From the NCBI RefSeq assembly GCF_000337475.1, contig NZ_AOIT01000016.1, positions 68,608-132,607 on the forward strand: a stretch of 64,000 nt of DNA, written 5' to 3'. Below the pieces are notes generated by a model. That model was not told the DNA's origin and searched no databases. It saw nothing but the letters and a program-made list of their open reading frames with translations. This DNA is from Natrinema limicola JCM 13563. GTDB lineage: Archaea; Halobacteriota; Halobacteria; Halobacteriales; Natrialbaceae. Below, piece by piece: positions 1 through 7,864 of this stretch (positions are counted from its first letter, which is position 1; the number at the start of each line of letters is the position of its first letter). Both the position numbers and the translations under genes were made by a program.

Positions 1-150
1 GGGTAACGGCGGTTTGGCACCGCCAACAGTCCACCAGTTCGATGTGTGGGACTACCCGTGCCCGAAAGGACTGGTAGTCCGGTGACTGGACTGCGAACCT
101 GAAACTCCTACCGCTCGGGATTCCTCCGCGTTTACGCGGAGGAGGATGTC
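1..150 (+). mobile_element. Right end of an IS200/IS605 (TnpB/IS1341-type) element, truncated by the window edge
   Basis: Three hairpins follow one another: arms 8-13/19-24, arms 49-56/73-80 (GGACTACC/GGTAGTCC) and a terminal GC stem 123-130/135-142 with loop TTTA, followed by GGAGGATGTCA. A compact terminal hairpin followed by GAGGATGTCA is typical of right ends of haloarchaeal TnpB-only elements. A reading frame open from base 2 stops at 83-85 and may be the TnpB C-terminal tail; the nuclease core would lie upstream of the window. The exact outer boundary, about 150, is inferred. Confidence 0.6.
1..150 (+). ncRNA. Candidate 3' part of a TnpB guide RNA (omega/reRNA)
   Basis: TnpB nucleases use an RNA transcribed from the end of tnpB through the right end, with the guide taken from the bases just outside the element. 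The series of stable hairpins ending at about 150 fits that architecture. If so, the guide would begin near 151, in the 3' flank of the epimerase gene on the opposite strand. Transcription is not shown by sequence; this is inference from the family. Confidence 0.4.
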
Positions 151-172
151 AATACTACTGCCGGCGTCGCAA

Positions 173-1093
173 TTAGGCCGTGCCAGCCGGTTTCGCCCCT
201 CGTGGTGCCCGCTCGAGGCCGAGATACGAACCCAGCGTTGTCAGCTCCGACGGATCGCGGCCGAAGGCAGTTACGTCGTTGTCAACGACGGTGTTGTCGA
301 ACGCGAGCGAGCGGGCCTGATCTGGGCCGAAGGGCACGAACGGCAGTGGACCGGCCGCCGAGAGCCCGACTCTGGCGAGCCCCATCGGGATCGGGACGAT
401 CGTGACGTCTTTGCCCTCGGCTTCGTAGGCCAATTCCGTCACATCTGCGAGCGTGAGGACCTGTGGGCCGCCGATCTCGTAGGTCTCGCTGACGTGGGTA
501 TCGTCTTCGAGCGCGTCGGCCAGTATCGGCACGAGGTCGCCGACCCAGATGGGTTGGAACCGGGTTTTCCCGCCACCGGGCAACCCCGTCACGTACGGCG
601 TCGTCAGGGTCTTCGTGAAGTCGACGAACTCGCCGCCGTCGCCGAAGACGACCGACGGGCGGACGATCGTCCACGCGAGACTCGAGTCCCGGACGACCCG
701 CTCTGCCTGTCCCTTGGTTCGGATGTAGGCGGTGTCGCCGTTCGGATCGGCACCGAGCGCGCTCAACTGGAGGAACCGGTCGACGTCGCCGTCTTCGGCA
801 GCGCGAACGAGGTTCTCGGTGCCGCCGAGGTGGACCTCCTCGTGGCTCGTCCCGCGAGGGGGCTCGAACAGCGGCGAGAGCGAGACGAGGTTGACGACGG
901 CATCGTGGTCCGCGACGGTTGTGGCGATCGAGTCGGAGGCGCTGACGTCGCCGATCGCCGTCTCGACGCCGTCGGGAAGTCCGTCCCTGTCCGGCGATCG
1001 TGACAGTGCCGTTACCTCGTGGCCCCGCTCGGCCAGTTCCGCACACAGGTTCGTGCCGATAAAGCCGGTGCCGCCGGCGACGAGGATCTTCAT
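173..1093 (-). CDS. NAD(P)-binding atypical SDR protein, complex I NDUFA9-like
   Basis: 306 aa. The N-terminus MKILVAGGTGFIG carries the Rossmann glycine motif at residues 7-13, and a YxxxK pair sits at Y123/K127. The sequence SLAWTIVRPSVVFG followed by a VGDL segment is typical of the NDUFA9/NmrA-like branch of extended SDR proteins. Haloarchaeal members are soluble nucleotide-binding proteins of unproven substrate. The start at 1093 was chosen over an upstream ATG at 1114 because it begins directly at the Rossmann strand and a TATA-like box lies 28 bases upstream. It is divergent from the ACP operon. Confidence 0.85.
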   Translation of the reverse strand: MKILVAGGTGFIGTNLCAELAERGHEVTALSRSPDRDGLPDGVETAIGDVSASDSIATTVADHDAVVNLVSLSPLFEPPRGTSHEEVHLGGTENLVRAAEDGDVDRFLQLSALGADPNGDTAYIRTKGQAERVVRDSSLAWTIVRPSVVFGDGGEFVDFTKTLTTPYVTGLPGGGKTRFQPIWVGDLVPILADALEDDTHVSETYEIGGPQVLTLADVTELAYEAEGKDVTIVPIPMGLARVGLSAAGPLPFVPFGPDQARSLAFDNTVVDNDVTAFGRDPSELTTLGSYLGLERAPRGAKPAGTA

Positions 1094-1116
1094 ACGTGAA
1101 AGATGATCCTGCACAG

Positions 1117-1127
1117 ATAAATAGATG
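1117..1127 (-). promoter_or_regulatory. TATA box for the epimerase-like gene
   Basis: On the minus strand this reads CTATTTATCTG, centred about 28 bases before the ATG at 1093. That is the spacing expected for a leaderless haloarchaeal transcript. Confidence 0.5.
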
Positions 1128-1197
1128 AACGGCTACGTATGCAGCCAGCAGCGAATCGGGCCGGTCGCTAGGTCACTATCGGTCGGGATGAGCAGCC

Positions 1198-1205
1198 TTA
1201 TTTTC
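1198..1205 (+). promoter_or_regulatory. TATA box of the R2lox/ACP operon
   Basis: TTATTTTC is centred 27 bases before the ATG at 1228, consistent with leaderless transcription. No other clear TATA box was seen between the closely packed genes that follow, so this is the likely main promoter for 1228-6739. Confidence 0.5.
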
Positions 1206-1227
1206 GGCTTCATCAAACAGGGCTGAC

Positions 1228-2076
1228 ATGCCGCCGGACACGCGAGAGACGACGGAGCGATACTTCAGGCAGGCAGTCGAGCGCCACTGGGATCCGTACG
1301 CGATCGACTTGGCGGCTGACCGGGAGACGCTTACCGGCCTCAGCCGGAGTGCGTTTACGCAGCTGCGTGCGACGCTCGCCATGTTCGGCGCGGGCGAGGA
1401 ACACGTCACCGAGGATCTGGTGCCGGTTGCCGCGGTCGTCGACGACGACAGCGATCAGCGATTCGTCGCGAGCCACCTCTACGACGAGGCCAAACACGCT
1501 GCCTTCTTCGAGCGCTACTGGAACGACGCTGTCAGGCCTGCAGCGGAGGCTCGAGGCCTTGAGCCGACCGCACCGACGGCCGACCGCTGGTTCACCGACT
1601 CCTACGAGGAGGTCTTCGGCCGAACCGAAGCAGCGATGAACCGCCTGCTCGAGGCAGATACGCCTGCAAACCGGGCGCGAGCGTACTGTCACTACCACCT
1701 GACGGTCGAGGGCGTCTTCGGCCAGACCGGCTTTCACGCCGTCGAGTCGACGTTCGGCCCGGAGACCGATGGCCCGTCGCTTCCCGGGCTGGTCGAGGGG
1801 TTTAGCGGCATCCGTCGAGACGAGGGCCGCCACGTCGGCTACGGGATGGACCGACTTGCGGCCCTCCTCGAGAGCGGGGCGGTCGAGCGCTCGCTCGTCG
1901 AGGAGACGGTCATGGGCCTTGCAGAGCCGGTCGATGCCGTCGTCGAACGGATGGGGTGGCATCGCCTGCCCGGCCCCGACAGCGACGACCTCGTCGCGTT
2001 CGTCGCCCAGCAGCGTCGAAACCGACTCCAGCAACTGCCTGGCGAAGCCGCTTCCGACCCGGCGGCCGAGGACTGA
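1228..2076 (+). CDS. R2lox-like ferritin-fold di-metal oxidase (ribonucleotide reductase R2-like)
   Basis: 282 aa. Ligand motifs of the R2-like ferritin fold appear in order: a glutamate in GAGEEHVTED (E57), DEAKH (E87, H90), LTVEG (E161) and RRDEGRHVGYG (E199, H202). Pattern and spacing resemble R2lox, the ligand-binding oxidase with a Mn/Fe site, more than true class I R2. No large reductase subunit is nearby. Known R2lox structures hold a long-chain fatty acid near the metals. Here the gene opens an ACP-dependent acyl-synthesis operon, with 2 bases before the next gene, so an acyl substrate is plausible. N-oxygenases of the AurF/CmlI type are an alternative. Substrate is unknown. Confidence 0.8.
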   Translation: MPPDTRETTERYFRQAVERHWDPYAIDLAADRETLTGLSRSAFTQLRATLAMFGAGEEHVTEDLVPVAAVVDDDSDQRFVASHLYDEAKHAAFFERYWNDAVRPAAEARGLEPTAPTADRWFTDSYEEVFGRTEAAMNRLLEADTPANRARAYCHYHLTVEGVFGQTGFHAVESTFGPETDGPSLPGLVEGFSGIRRDEGRHVGYGMDRLAALLESGAVERSLVEETVMGLAEPVDAVVERMGWHRLPGPDSDDLVAFVAQQRRNRLQQLPGEAASDPAAED

Positions 2077-2078
2077 CC

Positions 2079-3050
2079 ATGCGAGCCGTCGAAGTATCCG
2101 AATACGGCGACAGCGACGTGTTGACAGTCACCGACCGGGACGCGCCCACGCCGAGCGCAGACGAGGTCGCAATTGACGTCGCGGCCGCCGGCGTCAACTT
2201 CGCCGATATCGAGCAACGCCGTGGGGCCTATCCAGATAGTCCGTCACCGCCGTTCGTGCCGGGGCTGGCCGTCGCCGGGACCGTCACGGCTGCGCCGGAG
2301 GCGAGCGACCTCGCGGTCGGCGACCGCGTCGCCGCGCTGTCGTCGACCGGCGGCTACGCGGCGGTCGCGACGGCACCCGTCGACCGTACTTTCCGGATAC
2401 CAAACTCGATCCCGTGGGCCGACGCGACGGCCCTGCCGGTCCAAGGACTGACCGCCCACAACGTCCTCCACGAGTGGGGCGAGCTGTCGGCCGACGACCG
2501 GGTCCTGATCCACGCCGGGGCCGGCGGCGTCGGCTCGCTCGCCGTTCAGTTGGCCGCCACAGCCGGGGCGACCGTCTTCGCGACTGCAAGCACCGCGGCG
2601 AAACGCGAGTTGGCACGCGACCTCGGGGCCGACCACACCATCGACTACACAGACACCGACGTCGCAGACGCCGTCAACGAACGGACGGACGACCGTGGCG
2701 TCGACCTCGTCGTTGATGGGGTCGGCGGCGACGCATTCGCCGCCAGCGTGGACGCGCTCGCACCGGTCGGTCGCATCGTCTCGTTCGGGATGGCAAGCGG
2801 GTCCGTGCCAACCGTCGCGACCCCGCGACTGTTCTTCGCGAATCAGTCCGTTCGCGGCTACCACCTCGAGCACGCCATCGAACACGTTCCCGAGCGCGTC
2901 CTCGGTGCGGTGCCGTCGCTGCTCGACCACATCGCGACGGGACAGGTCGACGTCGTCGTCGACCGGACACTGGCGCTGGCGGACGCCGGGCAGGCCCACG
3001 ACGCACTTGCTGACCGCGAGACCGTTGGCACGGTCGTCCTCGAGCCATAG
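2079..3050 (+). CDS. Zinc-independent MDR oxidoreductase, quinone-reductase/enoyl-reductase type
   Basis: 323 aa from an ATG 2 bases after the upstream stop. The N-terminal GroES-like domain contains GVNFADIEQRRG, and the nucleotide-binding domain has AGAGGVGS at residues 146-153. The zinc-binding cysteines of alcohol dehydrogenases are absent, which places it in the quinone oxidoreductase branch. That branch includes the enoyl reductases of polyketide synthases and mitochondrial MECR. Within this operon, which has no FabI-like gene, it is the natural candidate for the enoyl-ACP reductase step. That role is inference; a general quinone reductase is the fallback. Confidence 0.8.
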   Translation: MRAVEVSEYGDSDVLTVTDRDAPTPSADEVAIDVAAAGVNFADIEQRRGAYPDSPSPPFVPGLAVAGTVTAAPEASDLAVGDRVAALSSTGGYAAVATAPVDRTFRIPNSIPWADATALPVQGLTAHNVLHEWGELSADDRVLIHAGAGGVGSLAVQLAATAGATVFATASTAAKRELARDLGADHTIDYTDTDVADAVNERTDDRGVDLVVDGVGGDAFAASVDALAPVGRIVSFGMASGSVPTVATPRLFFANQSVRGYHLEHAIEHVPERVLGAVPSLLDHIATGQVDVVVDRTLALADAGQAHDALADRETVGTVVLEP

Positions 3051-3101
3051 GGGCCGACGAGAACCGGGACGGTTTTGACGGCGCTCGCGGAACGACAGCA
3101 C

Positions 3102-3347
3102 ATGACAGCTACGGAGGGTGTACCCGATCGTGTTGAAGGGATCGTTGCCGACCGATTGCGCGTCGACGCGGACGCATTCGACGATGGCACACCGTTCGAC
3201 GGGGAGACGCTTGATGCCGATTCGCTCGATCTGGTCGAAATCGCAGAGGCCATCGAGGCAGAGGTCGGCGTCCACGTTCCTGATGATGATCTCGAGGACC
3301 TCGAGACGGTCGGCGACCTGACGGCGTACGTCGACGAGCGCGCCTGA
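3102..3347 (+). CDS. Acyl carrier protein
   Basis: 81 aa, acidic and helical, with the phosphopantetheine attachment motif LDADSLDLVE (S41) followed by IAEAIEAEVGVHVPDDDLED, the conserved helix II/III pattern of type II carrier proteins. Start at ATG 3102; a TTG at 3075 would add nine residues with no ACP similarity. The gene sits 51 bases after the MDR gene and 1 base before the ketoacyl synthase. ACPs are rare in archaea. Together with the transferase at 4572 it should be converted to the holo form. Confidence 0.9.
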   Translation: MTATEGVPDRVEGIVADRLRVDADAFDDGTPFDGETLDADSLDLVEIAEAIEAEVGVHVPDDDLEDLETVGDLTAYVDERA

Positions 3348-3348
3348 G

Positions 3349-4569
3349 ATGAGCCGCGAGGTGGTCGTGACCGGCCTCGGCCTGGTGACGCCGCTGGGCG
3401 AGAGCGTCGAGCGGACCTGGGACGGGCTGCTCGAGGGGACGAGCGGCGCGGGGCCGATCACGCGCTTCGACCCCGACGAGGCGGGGCTGCGGGCGTCGAT
3501 CGCCTGCCAAGTAGGGGAAGACCCGGCAGCCGTCGCGCCCGACGACCGCGTCGACGACCGGACGATGGGCCGGTACGCCCAGTTCGCCGTTGCCGCAACC
3601 GCCGAGGCGCTTGCGGACGCCGGGTTCGACGCCGCCAGCCCCGACTGGAACGCCGAACGAGTGGGGACCAGCATCGGCTCCGGACTAGCCGGCCTGTCCG
3701 AAATCGAAGCCGCGGCGGGCGAGCGCCCCTCGCCATCGTTTCTCGTGAGTGCACTGACGAACCTCGCAGCCGGACACGTCAGCATGACGATCGGCGCGAA
3801 GGGACCGAACCGCGCGCCGGGCACGGCATGTTCGGCGGGTACCCACGCCATCGCGGCCGCAGCCGACGACGTTCGGCGCGGCCGGGCCGATGTCGTCGTC
3901 GCCGGTGGCACCGACGCCGCGATCTCGCCGCTGGGCGTCGGCAGCTTCGATGCGATGCGGGCGCTCAGCACCACTGATGATCCCGCAGCAGCGAGTCGTC
4001 CCTTCGACGACGATCGGGACGGACTCGTACTATCCGAGGGCTGTGGCATCGTCATCCTCGAGGCACGCGAGCACGCCCGCGAGCGCGGCGCGACGCCGTA
4101 CGCCGCGATCACCGGAGCCGGCCGGACCGCCGACGCCCACCATCCCACGCGGCCGGCCGAAGCGGGTGACGGCCTTCGGCGCTGTCTCGAGCAGGCGCTG
4201 TCCGATGCCGACAGAGAGTCGGCCGCCGTCGATCACGTCAACGCCCATGCCACGAGCACCCCAGTCGGCGACGCTCGTGAAGCTGACGCGCTCACAGCGG
4301 TATTCGACGAGAGCGGCGTCCCGCCGACGACGAGTATCAAGGGCCATCTCGGACACGCGCTCGGCGCTGCCGGCGCGATCGAGGCCGCCGTCGTCGCTCG
4401 GACCATCGCCGAAGGGACGATTCCGCCGACACTGAACTACGAGACGCCCGATCCGGCCTGTGATTTGCCGGTCGTCACTGAGCCGTGCGAGACGGTCGTC
4501 GACGTCGCCGTGAGTACGTCGGCCGGTTTCGGCGGAACCAACGGGGTACTCGTGTTCGAGCGCCCGTAA
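3349..4569 (+). CDS. fabF: Beta-ketoacyl-ACP synthase II (FabF/KAS II-like)
   Basis: 406 aa, normal KAS II length. The catalytic triad is visible: C161 in GTACSAGTHAI, H300 in NAHATSTPVGD and H333 in KGHLGHALGAAG (with K331). The C-terminal GFGGTNG loop is intact. The enzyme condenses malonyl-ACP with an acyl chain. It is not a thiolase or a 3-hydroxy-3-methylglutaryl-CoA synthase, the usual archaeal relatives. One base separates it from the ACP stop and two bases from the next start, so translational coupling is likely. It could serve fatty-acid or polyketide-like chemistry. Confidence 0.92.
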   Translation: MSREVVVTGLGLVTPLGESVERTWDGLLEGTSGAGPITRFDPDEAGLRASIACQVGEDPAAVAPDDRVDDRTMGRYAQFAVAATAEALADAGFDAASPDWNAERVGTSIGSGLAGLSEIEAAAGERPSPSFLVSALTNLAAGHVSMTIGAKGPNRAPGTACSAGTHAIAAAADDVRRGRADVVVAGGTDAAISPLGVGSFDAMRALSTTDDPAAASRPFDDDRDGLVLSEGCGIVILEAREHARERGATPYAAITGAGRTADAHHPTRPAEAGDGLRRCLEQALSDADRESAAVDHVNAHATSTPVGDAREADALTAVFDESGVPPTTSIKGHLGHALGAAGAIEAAVVARTIAEGTIPPTLNYETPDPACDLPVVTEPCETVVDVAVSTSAGFGGTNGVLVFERP

Positions 4570-4571
4570 CG

Positions 4572-5018
4572 ATGGCCGACGACGCACCCACTTTCGGCTC
4601 CGATCCCATCGTCTTCGACGGCGTCGACATCGTCTCCATCTCCCGCATCGCTGACCTCCTCGCGGAGTTCGGTGACTCGTTCCGTGACCGCGCGTTCACG
4701 CCGGCCGAACAGGCCTACTGCGAGGCACAGGCCGATCCGCCACAGCACTACGCCGCCCGCTGGGCGGCTAAAGAGGCGTTCCTGAAGACACTCGCCGGTG
4801 CGTCCCCCGGCGTGCCGACCGCCGCCATCGAAATCGATCGCCGGGCCGACGGCCCCCACCTCTCGCTTGCTCCCGTCGCTGCCGACGCGCTCGCTGTGAC
4901 GCTCGAGGAACGCGGCAGTTCCCTCGCGACAGCCGATATCGACGTCAGCTTGAGCCACGATCAGACCGTAGGCTATGCCGTCGGCTCGGTTACCGTTGTA
5001 GCGACCCGACACCACTAA
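4572..5018 (+). CDS. acpS: Holo-ACP synthase (AcpS-type phosphopantetheinyl transferase)
   Basis: 148 aa. It carries the AcpS metal motifs: D19 in FDGVDIVSI and E68 within RWAAKEAFLKTLAG (the W-A-x-K-E-A-x-x-K signature). It transfers 4'-phosphopantetheine from CoA to the ACP serine. Its presence inside the operon, two bases after fabF, shows that the ACP is meant to be activated by a dedicated enzyme. It is slightly longer than bacterial AcpS, with an acidic N-terminal tail. Confidence 0.88.
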   Translation: MADDAPTFGSDPIVFDGVDIVSISRIADLLAEFGDSFRDRAFTPAEQAYCEAQADPPQHYAARWAAKEAFLKTLAGASPGVPTAAIEIDRRADGPHLSLAPVAADALAVTLEERGSSLATADIDVSLSHDQTVGYAVGSVTVVATRHH

Positions 5019-5045
5019 GCGGATGGTCTGACTCACAGCATCAAC

Positions 5046-5993
5046 ATGACCACTGCCGAGTCCGCCACGACGCTCGACGGAACGGCGTTTCTCTTCCCCG
5101 GCCAGGGGAGCCAGACCGTCGGGATGGGACGGGCGTTCTACGACGACTGGCCCGAGACGCGTGCGGCCTTCGATCACCTCGACGACGCCCTCGAGATCGA
5201 CCTTCCGGGACTGTGCTTCGATGGAACCGCCGAGGCAATCCAACGCCCGAGCAATACCCAGCCGCTACTGCTGGCGACGGGGATCGCGGTCTACGAGGGT
5301 GTGACGGCCCAATTCGGCGTCGAGCCGGCGGCCGTCGCCGGCCACAGCCTCGGTCACTTCACCGCGCTGGCGGCCGCCGGCGCGATCGAGCCCGCGACCA
5401 CGGCCGCCCTCACCCACCGACGAGGCGAGTGCATGGAACGGGCGGCAGCCGCCGACGGCCCAGGGACGATGGTGGCGGTGTTGCTGGCCGATCCGGACGC
5501 GGTCGCCGAGGTCTGTGCCACCCGCGAGGACGTCGGCGTCGCCCTATACAACGCGCCGAAACAGACCGTGATCAGCGGCACGACCGAGGGCGTAGCGGCG
5601 GTTCGGGAACGTCTCGAGGAGCAGACGACCGCCCGGTTTCGCGAACTCGATGTCGGGGCGGCGTTCCATTCACCGGTGATGGCGTCGGCCGTCGACTGCG
5701 TCGAAACGGCGATGGCCGACGTGGAACTGTGCGAGGCCGAACTGCCTGTCGTCTCTGATGTGACCGGCGAGTGCTATACCGATCCGGCCGTCGCGCAGCG
5801 GGATCTGACGGCACAGATCACGTCGCCGGTCGACTGGGTGGCTGTCATCGAGACGCTTCTCGCACAGGGGATCGAGCGGTTCGTCGCATTTCCTCCGGCC
5901 GGCGTGCTAGCGGGACTCGTCGAACGCATCGCGCCCGAGGCCGAGTGCTGGGCGCTCGAGACGCCCGCGGACGCCCGGGAGGTGTTCGCGTGA
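5046..5993 (+). CDS. fabD: Malonyl-CoA:ACP transacylase (FabD-like)
   Basis: 315 aa. The oxyanion-hole motif FPGQGSQ is at residues 17-23, the nucleophile S101 lies in AGHSLGHFTAL, the carboxylate-binding arginine is in HRRGECM, and the catalytic H208 is in AAFHSPVM. All four are hallmarks of FabD. The retained arginine points to a dicarboxylic (malonyl-type) extender. The gene follows acpS by 27 bases, and its TGA overlaps the GTG start of fabG. Confidence 0.92.
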   Translation: MTTAESATTLDGTAFLFPGQGSQTVGMGRAFYDDWPETRAAFDHLDDALEIDLPGLCFDGTAEAIQRPSNTQPLLLATGIAVYEGVTAQFGVEPAAVAGHSLGHFTALAAAGAIEPATTAALTHRRGECMERAAAADGPGTMVAVLLADPDAVAEVCATREDVGVALYNAPKQTVISGTTEGVAAVRERLEEQTTARFRELDVGAAFHSPVMASAVDCVETAMADVELCEAELPVVSDVTGECYTDPAVAQRDLTAQITSPVDWVAVIETLLAQGIERFVAFPPAGVLAGLVERIAPEAECWALETPADAREVFA

Positions 5994-6739
5994 TCGACTT
6001 CGAGGGCGAGGTCGCGGTCGTCACCGGTGGGACACGCGGCATCGGCCGCGCAGTGGCGACGCGACTGGCCGAGCTGGGAGCGACTGTCGTCGCCACCTAC
6101 CACGAGGACGACGCGGCCGCAGACGAGACGACAGCGGCGCTAGCGTCGTTCCCTACTGAGACTACAGTCGAACAGTTCGACGTCGCCGACTTCGACGCGG
6201 TGGCGGCGACGTTCGAGACCATCGCCGAGCGGTATGGCCCCCCGACGGTGCTGGTGAACAACGCCGGAACGGTGGCCGACGGGCTGCTGGTTCGGATGAC
6301 GCCCGAGCAGTGGCAACGGGTCATCGACGTCAACCTCACGGGCACGTTCTACTGCACGCGGGAAGCAGCCAGACGAATGCTGCGACGCGACGACCGGAGC
6401 GGCCGAATCGTCAACGTTGCCAGCATCGCCGCCCAGCACGGCGGGGCCGGGCAGGCCAACTACGCCGCAAGCAAGGCCGGCGTCCTCGGTCTCACGCGTG
6501 CGGCGGCCCGCGAGCTCGGTGGCAAGGGTATCCGCGTCAACGCCGTCGCACCCGGCTACACCGACACCGACCTGCTTGCGAAATCGCAGGGCCACGAGTC
6601 GGCTGTCGAGACGAACACCGCGAGCGGCCGCACCGCGACGCCCGCGGAAGTCGCTGACGTGATCACGTTCCTGGCCAGCGACACCGCCTCGTACGTCAAC
6701 GGCGAAGTCGTGCGCGTCGACGACGGCCTCGTACTGTAA
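5990..6739 (+). CDS. fabG: 3-oxoacyl-ACP reductase (FabG-like SDR)
   Basis: 249 aa from a GTG that overlaps the fabD stop by four bases (GTGA). The N-terminal sequence is VIDFEGEVAVVTGGTRGIG, with the NNAG motif at 90-93 and the catalytic S145, Y158 and K162. The start is fixed by the overlap and by the immediate FabG-like N-terminus. It should reduce beta-ketoacyl-ACP with NAD(P)H. It is the last gene of the operon. No FabZ/FabA-type hot-dog dehydratase follows, so the reductive cycle looks incomplete within this locus. Confidence 0.9.
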   Translation: MIDFEGEVAVVTGGTRGIGRAVATRLAELGATVVATYHEDDAAADETTAALASFPTETTVEQFDVADFDAVAATFETIAERYGPPTVLVNNAGTVADGLLVRMTPEQWQRVIDVNLTGTFYCTREAARRMLRRDDRSGRIVNVASIAAQHGGAGQANYAASKAGVLGLTRAAARELGGKGIRVNAVAPGYTDTDLLAKSQGHESAVETNTASGRTATPAEVADVITFLASDTASYVNGEVVRVDDGLVL

Positions 6740-6809
6740 TCGGCAGCCGTCGACGCACCCGAGCGCGCCTCTCGACAGATTGTAGTATCCCTCACGACGA
6801 GGTGCGACC

Positions 6810-7412
6810 ATGCTCGTCACGCTCGAGGGGTTGGATGGCAGCGGCAAGACGACGGTCTGGGAGGCATTACACGAGCGCTATCCCGATGCCGTGTTCACAC
6901 GCGAGCCGACGAACTCCTGGTACGGCGACGCCGTCTACCGGTCGATCGAAGATGACGACGCCGATCCGCTGGCGGAACTGTTTCTCTACACCGCCGACCA
7001 CGCCGACCACCTCTCGCGGGTGATCGAGCCTGCCCTCGAGCGCGACGACCTCGTAATCTCCGATCGCTACTCCGACTCGCGCTTTGCCTATCAGGGCGCG
7101 ACCCTCGAGGCAGCCGACGGCCACGGCCTTGCGGACCCTCTCGAGTACGTCGTCGACGTTCACCGCCCCTTTTCGATTGAACCTGACCTGACGATCTACC
7201 TCGATCTCGACCCCGAAACCGCGGCGGCCCGCGCGGGGACGACGAACAAATTCGAGCGCGCCGAGTACCTCGCGTCGGTTCGAGACAACTACGAACGCCT
7301 CCTCGAGCGCGATCCCGACCGGTTCGTCCGCGTCGACGCGACCCAACCACCCGAGGCGGTCCTCGAGGCGACGGCCGATGTGCTGGCCGATGCGCTCGGT
7401 GAATCGCGCTAA
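6810..7412 (+). CDS. tmk: Thymidylate kinase (dTMP kinase)
   Basis: 200 aa. Walker [10 protein letters not shown] is at residues 7-15, the DR(Y/H) motif appears in [15 protein letters not shown], and an arginine-poor lid region follows the LDLDPE strand. It phosphorylates dTMP to dTDP in the cytoplasm. The gene starts 70 bases after fabG, and a weak TATA-like stretch near 6780 suggests its own promoter, so it may not belong to the acyl-synthesis operon. Confidence 0.88.
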   Translation: MLVTLEGLDGSGKTTVWEALHERYPDAVFTREPTNSWYGDAVYRSIEDDDADPLAELFLYTADHADHLSRVIEPALERDDLVISDRYSDSRFAYQGATLEAADGHGLADPLEYVVDVHRPFSIEPDLTIYLDLDPETAAARAGTTNKFERAEYLASVRDNYERLLERDPDRFVRVDATQPPEAVLEATADVLADALGESR

Positions 7413-7494
7413 GCTCGGTTCGACACCGTCGTCGTTGGTCGCGATCGAGACTCGGGCAAAGGCTTTAGTCGTGTCATAGCGTACCACATTGCCG

Positions 7495-7725
7495 ATGGTC
7501 CATGCGTTCATTATGGTGAAGACCGCTGCCGGGAAATCGGAGGGCCTCCTCGCAGAGATCAACGGGCTCGAGTCGGTCGCCGACGCCCACATCGTCGCGG
7601 GCAACTACGACATCATCGCGGAGATCGACGCCCCCGATGTCTACGACGTGCTTCAGGCAGCGTCGTCGCAGATGCAGCAACTCAACGGCGTCACCGAGAC
7701 GAAGACCTACATCGCGATGGGGTGA
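7495..7725 (+). CDS. Standalone RAM (Lrp/AsnC ligand-binding) domain protein
   Basis: 76 aa, MVHAFIMVKTAAGK onward. It consists only of the alpha-beta RAM domain found at the C-terminus of Lrp/AsnC regulators, with no helix-turn-helix. The pattern AHIVAGNYDIIAEI and the ending TKTYIAMG are characteristic. Such proteins form oligomeric rings that bind small effectors. The start was taken at ATG 7495, not the TTG at 7489, because the RAM strand begins immediately. It lies before trkA and resembles the gene at 8611, so the two probably arose by duplication. Confidence 0.85.
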   Translation: MVHAFIMVKTAAGKSEGLLAEINGLESVADAHIVAGNYDIIAEIDAPDVYDVLQAASSQMQQLNGVTETKTYIAMG

Positions 7726-7834
7726 CGGCTCGATCGCCGTCGTGACAGCAACGTCGTGTCGGCGTCAGTGAGTGCTTTTCTTCTCACAATTACAGTCACC
7801 GTTCGATCACCGACCGTGCTAGTCGGGGGCAAAC

Positions 7835-7840
7835 TTATTC
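7835..7840 (+). promoter_or_regulatory. TATA box of trkA
   Basis: TTATTC inside AAACTTATTC is centred 28 bases before the ATG at 7865, the spacing of a leaderless haloarchaeal promoter. Confidence 0.5.
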
Positions 7841-7864
7841 ACAGGGGCGAGCGTACGCCTGTCT

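Noticed and set aside
2244-4148. Very long open frame on the minus strand across the MDR, ACP and fabF genes
   Set aside because: It is antisense to three well-recognised genes, Arg/Ser/Ala-rich and without motifs. GC-rich haloarchaeal DNA keeps antisense frames open.
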